A stretch of 64,000 nt of DNA from Saccopteryx bilineata (taxonomy: Eukaryota > Chordata > Mammalia > Chiroptera > Emballonuridae): positions 181,428,106-181,492,105 of the forward strand of contig NC_089492.1 in assembly GCF_036850765.1 (NCBI RefSeq). The letters run 5' to 3'. The position numbers and the translations under genes were made by a program. Positions 56,612 through 64,000 of the stretch are shown piece by piece; positions within the stretch are counted from its first letter, which is position 1; each line of letters opens with the position of its first letter. The notes below the pieces were generated by a model. It was not told where the DNA came from. It made no database searches and saw only the letters and a list, made by a program, of their open reading frames with translations.

Positions 56612-57028
56612 TTTTTTTTTTTTTTTGACAGAGGGCGAGACAGAAAGAGGGACAAATAGGGACAGACAGACAGGAAGGGAAAGAGATGAGAAGAATCAGT
56701 TCTTCATTGTGGCATCTTAGTCGTTCATTGATTGCTTTCTCATATGTGCCTTGACTGGGAGGGGGGCAGGGGGACTACAGCAGGGTGAGTGACCTCTTGC
56801 TCAAGCCAGTGACCTTGGGCTCCAGCCAGCAACCTTGGGCTTCAAGCCAGTGACCTTTGGGCTCAAGCCAGCAACCATGGGGTCATGTCTATGATCCCAT
56901 GCTCAAGCCAGCAACTCCTTGCTCATATTGGTGAGCCTGCACTCAAGCTGGCAACCTTGGGGTTTTGAACCTGGGTCTTTCACATCCCAGTCCAACTCTC
57001 TATCCACTACACCACTGCCTGGTCAGGC
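56612..57028 (-). mobile_element. SINE-C
   Basis: The minus strand starts gcctgaccaggcagtgg, followed by a long series of ctcaagccag blocks, ending in a T-run at 56611-56626. Short matching flanks actccaa are present at 56605-56611 and 57029-57035. Confidence 0.92.
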
Positions 57029-57099
57029 ACTCCAAATATTTTTTAAAAAGGAAGGCTGTGGTTATATAAAAATTTAAAAATAAGAACACATAGACTGAA

Positions 57100-57335
57100 G
57101 TCTGGAAATGTAGGTCATTTCCTCAGTGAGCCCCTTCCACATCACCCTATATTAAAAGATACCCCCTGCCTGCCCCCATATACCCATTCCTTTTCTTCTA
57201 CTTAATTTTTCTCCATAGCACTTATCCATCACCCACCCTATTGTGTATTTATTTGTTTAGTGCCTGCACCTACAGTTATACATAATAGGTACATAGTAAG
57301 GACTCAATATTTGCTCTGTGGAAGGGTGAATGGGT
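57100..57335 (+). mobile_element. L2
   Basis: catttcctcagtgagcccctt, cccatatacccattcc, ttctccatagcacttatcc, tgtatttatttgtttagtg and aggtacatagtaaggactc appear in L2 order. Confidence 0.85.
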
Positions 57336-57821
57336 TCTAGTCCTGCTTTTATCACTTCTTAAGTAGGCAGTCTGGTTCCAAAGTGCTTGGTCTTAACCTT
57401 TCTCTACTGTCTAGGAGTCTCCCTGCTCTTAATCTGGTGCAGGCTATGTACTGACCACTGACAAGTGCTTCCACAGACTGAACCCAGCTGGGACCTCAGT
57501 GCCAACGAGAACTCATCCTGTATTTTCTCTAGAACTTCCTCTCTCCCTTTCATGGTTTTTCCAGGTTATTTACCTCTCATTTCCAAAGATGCCTTGCCTC
57601 TTTTTTCAGAGCATGTAAGGGCCCCGCAACCTTCTGCCCCCTAATTTAAGCACTGTTCTGCACACACCCCACCTTTCCTCCCACTGTGAGGTCCAGTGAG
57701 GCAGGGGCGTTTGTTCCTCCCTGAGGCCAGTCCTCTGCTTCTCTCCAGTCTGCCCACAGCCCTTTACTGAGGCGCTGTTCTGTGGACTGTCTGCGCTCCA
57801 GTGATCTCCGCTGTTGGGTCT
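57336..57821. other. Unassigned, GC-richer sequence
   Basis: No repeat family recognised. 57600-57800 is relatively GC-rich with no supportable exon. Confidence 0.45.
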
Positions 57822-57829
57822 TTCTAGTG

Positions 57830-58319
57830 CAGGGGTCCCCAAACTATGGCCGGCATGCGGCCTCCTGAGGCCATTTATCCGGCCCCTGCCACACTTCTGG
57901 AAGGGGCACCTCTTTCATTGGTGGTCACTGGAGCACTGTATGTGGCAGCGCCGCAAAGCGTGGCTTTGCTCACTTACAGTACTACTTCCGGTGACATGGG
58001 ATGCATGCATCGTGGCCCTGGAAGCACATCATATCACTTGTTATGGCTAGCAGTGACAAATATGGAACGGGACATTGACCATCTCATTAGCCAAAAGCAA
58101 GCCCATAGTTTCCATTGAAATACTGGTCAGTTTGTTGATTTTAATTTACTTGTTCTTTATTTTAAATATTGTATTTGTTCCTGTTTTGTTTTTTACTTTA
58201 AAATAAGATATGTGCAGTGTGCATAGGGATTTGTTCATAGTTTTTTTTTTTAGTCCAGCCCTCCAATGGTCTGAGGGACAGTGAACTGGCCCCCTGTGTA
58301 AAAAGTTTGGGGACCCCTG
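57830..58319 (+). mobile_element. Non-autonomous hAT transposon, longest copy
   Basis: CAGGGGTCCCCAAACT at the left end, agtttggggacccctg at the right. The 8-bp duplication ttctagtg is perfect (57822-57829, 58320-58327). At 490 bp it contains all sequence present in the 191- and 294-bp copies. No transposase frame. Confidence 0.96.
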
Positions 58320-58327
58320 TTCTAGTG

Positions 58328-59249
58328 TGTCATTTCCATCAGAACTGAAGCCAACTTAAGTTTCTTCTATTTGAAAGGAAAAAAAGAAATAAGAACAAAG
58401 CCTAAGCATTACCTTTTAACCAAGTTTCAAAATTTACATATCCTCACATATATGTGTGTGGATTACAGGCACACATGTATATAAATATATATGTGATTTT
58501 GCACAAATATGATTATATTGTCATACAGTGCCTGAACATTTCATCTTGTAAAGGGGATGGTACTTTTGCTAATAATAAGTGGAAGCATCTACATTTCTTT
58601 ATAATGTCATGTTTCTTGGCTCTAATTTCTGAAATGGAGCTTTGAGGTTTATTGCTCCGGGGAAAGAAAGATCTGGCCCTTCATCTCTTTAGCAAGGTGG
58701 TTGGTTTGGTGGAGGAGACCAATACCATTGGTTCCCTGTCTGCAGTCTCACCAGTTCTCAAGCCACTTCCTGCACTGCTGACCCAGGGACTTCTCTAAAG
58801 AACCAGTCTTGGCACTCTCCCTCCCAGGAGCACATGCCTCCCCCCACCCTCCTTCCCCCTGCTTGCCCCCATGTGTTTTCCTGGTCTCACTTTCTCCTAA
58901 GCTCTAAAGGTCCCACTGGACTTGTGACCAGGGGAGCAATGGGCAGCCACAGCTCATCCCAGTTTCTCTGGCTTCCCAGTGACCCAGAACAGCCCTGCCT
59001 AGGCTCTCCTGTTGCTTCTCTTATCTTAAGGCCTTCCTTTATTGCAGTGTCTCTAGCTTTAATAAATGTCCCTTGAAATTAAAAAAAAAAGAGAGAGAGA
59101 GTGAGAAGAGAAAAAGGACCAATCTTATTACCTTGCTTAAAACTTTTCAGTGAATCATCATTGTCCTCTGAGTACATTCCAAACATCTTGATATGATTTA
59201 TAATATCCATCTTAATTGGGTTTCCCCCCACCTCCTACCTCTTAGGACA
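58328..59249. other. Unassigned sequence with a cDNA-like 3' end
   Basis: No repeat recognised. On the plus strand aataaa at 59061-59066 is followed by A10 at 59081-59090, the pattern of a processed 3' end. The upstream 58800-59060 is pyrimidine- and GC-rich. Insufficient to call a retrocopy. Confidence 0.4.
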
Positions 59250-59605
59250 GACTGTTATTATTTTTAACAATTTAGTGCCCCTCCCTGGAGGAAAATGATA
59301 CTTGCCTGTACTACGACTAGCTTTGGCCAATGAAATGTGAGCAGCAATGGTGCTTCCAGGCAGAAGTTTAATGGCCCACATATACTATACTTTCCCTGTC
59401 TCACGAGACCAGTCATGTTCCATGGAGAGGTTAGTCCCGCCAATCTCTAGCTCCTGGAGTGAATAAAAAATAAGCCAAATTTCCACTGATTCTCAGTGGA
59501 CATGCAACATCAGGGAGAATTCAACTCATTCTTCAAACCACTGAGATTTGGGGGCCATTTGTCACTGCAATATAACCTACTCTGTCCTACTGACATACCT
59601 TTGCA
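59250..59605 (+). mobile_element. Ancient LTR-like sequence
   Basis: tggccaatgaaatgtgagcag, cttccaggcagaag, ctcctggagtgaat and the terminal accactgagatttggggg, gcaatataacctac are the ordered landmarks of a mammal-wide LTR of ERVL/MaLR type. Confidence 0.6.
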
Positions 59606-60044
59606 ACTTTATCTCTTGCCATTTCCTTTTTCATCTCATAGTCTAATCCAGTGGCTTTCAAATGTTTCTGAGTCTACCCCCAGTAATAAATATATTTGGG
59701 ATCATAACCTGGTATTAACCTCACAGATATACAGATACACATTTAAGTTATACAAAAGCTCTACAGAAAGATTCTTATTGCGTGCATTCACTCTGATACA
59801 TCCTGCCCTATTCCACTGAAATAAAAATGCTGGTCAGTACCCCCTAAGTTAATTTCATGATTCATTAATGAGTCACAACTATGTTTGGAAAACATTGCTA
59901 ATCCTATTGAAAAACTTGCATTGGCTTTACACATTCCTAAATGTTCTCCAGAACTCTCTTAAGGACGGACCTATTTTAGTAAAATTCTGACCACTGTAGG
60001 ATGGCCTAAGCGGTCACATAGCAACCACTTCCCTGTTTTGGACT
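59606..60044. other. Unassigned sequence
   Basis: Contains cagtggctttcaaatgtttctgag (59650), a possible DNA-transposon end, but no complete element. Confidence 0.4.
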
Positions 60045-60805
60045 GGGTCTTTTTTCCCCTCTTTTTTAAAATTGTGGTGAAAAACACATAACATAAAATT
60101 TAGCATCCTAGCCATCTTTAAGTGTACAGTTCAGTAGTCAGTATATTCACCTTGTTGAGAAATAGATCTCCAGAACTCTTTTGTTTTACAATTCTGAAAC
60201 TCTCTATGCATCGAACATTAACTGCCATCTTTCTCCCTACTCCCAGCCCCTGGCAACCAACATTGTATTTTTTGTCTCTATGCATTTCTCTACTCTAGAT
60301 ATCTCATATAAGTGGAATCAAATAGTATTTGTCTTTTTGTGACTGGCTTATTTCACTCAGAATACTGTTCTTCAGTTTCATCTATGTTGTAGCATGTGAG
60401 AAAATTTTCTTCTTTTAAAGGCTGAACAATAATCCATTGTATTTACCATAGTTTGTTCATTCCTTCATCCACTGATAAACATTTGGGTTCCTTTCACCTC
60501 TGGGTTTTTGAGTAGCACTGTTATGAACATGGATGGGTGTATAAATTTCTCTTTGAGATCTTGCTTTCAGTTATTTTGGTTATATATTCAGAAGTGGGAT
60601 TGCTAGATTTTATGGCAATTCTGTTTAATTTTTTGGAGAACCTCCATACTGTTTTCTGCAATGACTACATCATTTTACATGCCTACCAACAGTGCACAAA
60701 GGTTCCAATTTCTTCACACCTTGCCAACACTTGTTATTTTTTATTATTTATTTATTTTGTTGTTGTTAGTAGCCTTTCTAATAAGTGTGAGGTAATTGGC
60801 TTCTT
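60045..60805 (-). mobile_element. Old L1 3' end
   Basis: acacataacataaaattt, agcccctggcaacc, ttgtgactggcttatttcactcag, catccactgataaacatttggg, ctccatactgttttc and ctaccaacagtgcac run from the 3'-UTR into antisense ORF2. No frame survives. Confidence 0.85.
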
Positions 60806-61199
60806 CTCTTATGTATATTTCTCAAATGCCTGTAAGTTCCTGAAGGACAGGGATAATTCTTATCTTATGTGGTGCCTTCAGTCTTAAAACTCTTTGAGTA
60901 GTACGGACATTCATGTATGTCCTCATGCCTCCTGACCATCCAGAGTATGATTGTACATGTGTAAGGCAACATTAAAAAATGACAAATGTATGTTCTTCTT
61001 GTTCCCATAAGTTGGTTATCAAACAAACAGGATTTTAAGTTGATAAAACTATAACTGGAACTAATTTCATTTTTCGAAAAAGAAACTCACTCTTGGGGAT
61101 CAGTGAGCATGAAAAAAACTCACTATTCAAAGAGTTAATATGATGTTTGCCATATAGTATATGCACAATAAATATGTGTAGCATGAAAATAGGTGTTTC
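60806..61199. other. Unassigned sequence
   Basis: cctgtaagttcctgaaggacagggat (60828) hints at an L2 tail, but nothing else can be placed. Confidence 0.4.
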
Positions 61200-61800
61200 C
61201 TGTGTGGTGCTTTAAAAACATGTCTGCAAATTCTCTGTCACTCTTCTCTTTGAAAAGCAGTAACTGATTACTGTCCTTTTGAATGTGTTTCAAGCTTTTT
61301 GATCTTCTAACAAACAGAATTATTATAGGGGAAGTTATGCTATGTGACTTCTGAGGCTGGGTCACAAAAAGGATTCTGTGTGGTTCTCTCTCTTGGATCA
61401 CTCATTGTGGGGAATGCCAGTTGTCATGTTATGAGGACGCTCAAACAGGCCTATGAAGTGGCCCATTTTCAGCTTCTTTCTTTTTGCACTTTGTAATGGG
61501 AAATGGTGCTTTTTGCTTGCCATGTTAGTCCTTCTTTCCATTCTCATTGTGTACAGAGGAATTGGGGTCTCCCACCAATAGCCCAGCCAAGCCACCTTAG
61601 AAGTATCTTCAGTCTTCCAGTCCCAGTCTCGCCTTCAGATGATTGTAGCCCCAGCCAACCTCTGTCTGCAAAACCATAAACAACTGTCCAGCTCTCAAAT
61701 TTCTGACTCAAAGAAACTCTGAGAGATAATAACTATCTAGTGTTGTTTTAAGCCACATGGTTTTGGGGTAATTTGTTATACAGAGATGCATACCTAAACA
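61200..61800 (+). mobile_element. MLT1-type MaLR LTR
   Basis: tggttctctctcttggatcactc, gccagttgtcatgttatgagg, ccatcttag-like motifs, and the terminal tgttttaagccacatggttttgggg, ttgttatacag are ordered as in MLT1. Confidence 0.8.
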
Positions 61801-61925
61801 CTCCTATTTTACAGATAATTAAATTGATGCTTGTAGATATGAAGTAGGTGATCTGAATCACAGAGCTAGTAAGTGGAAGTACTGAACTTCAAATGCACAG
61901 CTAAATGCACCTCTAAACTCCTAAA
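61801..61925 (+). mobile_element. MIR fragment
   Basis: ctattttacagataattaaattgatgc, acagagctagtaagtgg and gaacttcaaatgcac follow MIR. Confidence 0.75.
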
Positions 61926-62093
61926 TGTCATGACCTTTTCAGTGCAATTGTCAACTCTGAAGGAATGTGCTCTGGCTCTCACTAGAAGTGTCCCTCTGGC
62001 ACAATACCATGTAGCATGGCTGCAGCATTATTACTCTGGGTTTCACATCTTGGTCTGGGTCTTGGGTCCCTTCCTTATTACTAACCTCTAGAG

Positions 62094-62284
62094 CAGGTAT
62101 CTCCAAACTATGGCCCACAGGCCGCATGCGGCCCCCTGAGGCCATTCATCCGGCCCCCGCCACACTTCCCGAAGGGGCACCTCTTTCATTGGTGGTCAGT
62201 GAGAGGAGCACTGTATGTGGCAGCCCTCCAACGGTCTGAGGGACAGTGAACTGGGCCCCTGTGTAAAAAGTTTGGGGGCCCCTG
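62094..62284 (+). mobile_element. Non-autonomous hAT transposon, internally deleted
   Basis: CAGGTATCTCCAAACT at the left end (worn) and agtttgggggcccctg at the right. The 8-bp duplication ctctagag is perfect (62086-62093, 62285-62292). About 300 bp of the 57830 copy are missing from its centre. Confidence 0.95.
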
Positions 62285-62330
62285 CTCTAGAGAGGTAGAA
62301 AAAAGAGTAAGTAGAAATTCTATCTAAACA

Positions 62331-62353
62331 ACAACAACAACAACAACAACAAA
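62331..62353. repeat. (CAA)n microsatellite
   Basis: Seven to eight aac/caa units. Confidence 0.95.
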
Positions 62354-62779
62354 ACCTTAGCTTCCTTTTTTTTGGCCTTTACTTCTTGGCCCTTATCTTG
62401 CTTTCTCGTTTCTCCAGACTCATCTTTACCCTGATCAGTCATTTGACAACAAACCTTGCTCCTGGTTGGATTCGGCCAGTGGCTCTGTAGAAAAATGAAG
62501 CTTCATTTTAGGGTGAGCTGATTTTTATGACAGCTTTCCCCAGTGAAGAACCTTCACCTGTATGGGATCAGAGTGCTAGGGCTGCTGAACCAGAAGTTGA
62601 TCCTGACTAGTGCTTCTTTTGTCTTCATGCCCTTATGTGTGGATCTCCCTGCCCCTCTGTCTTCACTGGGGCTGCGTCATGATGTATATCCCTTCCCCTT
62701 CTTCTCCTATTGCTTTCCTCCTGGTTCCTGGGCTTCACTGACTGGCTCCTACTGTATGTACTAGTGTGTTCTTGGGAGC
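62354..62779. other. Unassigned sequence
   Basis: No repeat or gene recognised. Confidence 0.45.
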
Positions 62780-62945
62780 CAGCCTCTTCTCCTCCAAAGA
62801 TCAGTTTGCTTATCTGTACAATGGCTATAAGAATGCCTATCTAGCAAGGTTGCTCTGAATGTTAAATGGTAGGACATAGGGAAAGCCTCCAACAGGATAT
62901 GTGGCACAGGGTTAGTGTTCCTAAATGACAACTTTTATTATGGTA
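62780..62945 (-). mobile_element. MIR
   Basis: cagtttgcttatctgtacaatggc, gaatgcctatctagcaaggttgctctgaatgttaaatgg and acttttattatggtag follow antisense MIR. Confidence 0.8.
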
Positions 62946-63062
62946 GTGTTCTTGCCCCTTTTACTATAAGCTCTATTGATAATCAGAAAGGGGTATTCAA
63001 TAATTCTCTTTTAGCTCATTATGGGAGGTCCTACTCTATTTGTCATATTGTCTAAAATTTCT

Positions 63063-63263
63063 TACTTTTCTTTCTTTTCTTCTCTTTCTTTCTTTTGTTA
63101 TTTTCTCTCTCTCTCTTCCCTCCCTCCCTCCCTCCCTCCCTCTCTCCCTCCCTCCCTCCCTCTCTCCCTCCCTCCTTCCCTCTCTCCCTCTCTTCTTTCT
63201 TTCTTTCTTTCTTTCTTTCTTTTTTCTTTTCTTCTTTCCTTTATTTCTCTTTCTTTTTTCTTT
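63063..63263. repeat. About 200-bp polypyrimidine tract
   Basis: Almost pure C/T on the plus strand, with blocks of ttct, ctct, tccc and tttc units (for example 63117-63188 built of ccct and ctcc tetramers). The long frames across it are artefacts of composition. Confidence 0.97.
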
Positions 63264-63948
63264 GTCACTATAAAAGTGGTTGCATTTTAGACCTGCTATT
63301 TGGGATCCATCTTGCTCTTCTACTCTCCCAAGCCACTTGGCACCAAACTACCTCTCACACCTTTTGGTTTTGTCTGTCTTCTTGTCTAAGTTTTCATTGC
63401 CCTCCCTAATGGCCATGAACCCCTCTGCCATCTGCTCTCACCTGGTCCAGCTGTTTTTAAGTTACCTAATCCTTTTACATTATTCCCTTCCCAGGTAACC
63501 AACAAATGGCAATATTTTCAAAGTAACTCTCACAGATGCTTCCTCTGTCTCTGGAAAATACTTGACATTAAAGTTTTAATACAACATCCTACAGACGCCA
63601 CCTCCTCACTCTTCCCCCCTCCCCTTTGGGAGGAAAGGAGATGTCTCTCACCAGCTCTTTAAGGGGCACAGCCTCCTCCAAAAACACAACACCTGCAGTC
63701 CTGTATAATGATAATGAGAGAATTTTCAAAGTTCTAATCTAGCTGAGCTTTTGATGACAGAGGCAAGAAGAACCCAGAAGTTCCCAGGGGCACCCTGAAG
63801 GACACATCTGACCCATTATGATAAAACTAATGAGTTTTATCATTAGTTTGCAAAGTACATGGGGACTGTTTATTTCTATCCATTTGATTGGAGGGGCTCA
63901 TCCATGACTGGGCTAACATTTCAGACTGACTTTAGAAATATTTTTCCA
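63264..63948. other. Unassigned sequence
   Basis: No repeat or gene recognised except the hairpin at 63820-63849. Confidence 0.45.
63820..63849. other. Overlapping inverted repeats (alternative hairpins)
   Basis: aaactaatga (63824-63833) pairs perfectly with tcattagttt (63840-63849) over a 6-base loop. gataaaac (63820-63827) pairs perfectly with gttttatc (63834-63841), also over 6 bases. The two stems exclude each other. Confidence 0.85.
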
Positions 63949-64000
63949 CCTGACCTGTGGTGGTGCAGTAGATAAATTTTTGACCTAGAATGCTGAGGCC
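63949..64000 (+). mobile_element. SINE-D head, cut by window end
   Basis: cctgacctgtggtggtgcagtag begins the tRNA-like head, as in the minus strands at 10917 and 53097. The rest lies beyond the window. Confidence 0.8.

Noticed and set aside
58834..59076. 80-codon frame ending near a poly-A signal
   Set aside because: No recognisable domain, no homology recalled and no defined 5' end. Kept only as a low-interest observation.
63021..63409. Overlapping long frames rich in Ser, Leu, Pro, Phe
   Set aside because: Artefact of a C/T-only tract.

Overview
The window is mammalian nuclear DNA, almost certainly from a bat. It is packed with tRNA-derived SINEs of the bat type. One group, about 340-400 bp, has a tRNA-like head with the B-box ggttcgattcc (Rhin-1/VES-like). 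A second group is about 340 bp and a third about 180 bp. There are also bat-style LINE-1 copies, a young-looking non-autonomous hAT family, and the usual ancient mammalian background of MIR, L2, MER20, MaLR/MLT1 LTRs and Tigger-like elements. The SINE set suggests a rhinolophoid or related bat, but genus cannot be fixed from sequence alone. I find no convincing host protein-coding gene, exon, tRNA, rRNA or CRISPR. The only long reading frames belong to LINE-1.

Layout. 1-3.5 kb is an old antisense L1 carrying four SINEs and one solo LTR. 2.8-10.7 kb is a field of solo LTRs of one retroviral family (TG...CA ends, 5-bp target duplications). One of these sits inside another LTR that itself splits a MER20. 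Another pair is nested in opposite orientation. 10.7-13.6 kb holds nested SINEs and an MLT1 LTR split by a second LTR family. 13.6-16.2 kb is mostly unassigned sequence plus L1 3' ends. 16.4-21.5 kb is a 5'-truncated L1 (L1-A) inserted in an older L1. 22-37 kb is older, mostly low-copy sequence with MIR, L2, MaLR and DNA-transposon relics and three SINEs. 37.4-52.9 kb is a nest of two full-length L1s: L1-C (outer, decayed) split by L1-B (inner, with an intact 318-codon ORF1). 53-64 kb is SINEs, two hAT copies, L2, MIR, MLT1, an old L1 and a polypyrimidine tract.

The most notable structure is L1-B. Its flanking 14-bp duplication encloses 8.6 kb. This includes a 3' extension of about 1.9 kb of decayed gammaretrovirus-like gag/pro sequence, followed by a second L1-type 3' end and the poly(A). 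It looks like a 3' transduction or a chimeric retroelement. Target-site duplications recovered by eye support most of the nesting order given below.

Naming used below: SINE-A is the long Rhin-1/VES-like type, SINE-C the about 340-bp type with repeated gctcaagccag-like blocks, SINE-D the about 180-bp type. LTR-X is the 5-bp-duplication LTR family. Repeat family names come from memory of consensus sequences, not from a database search.
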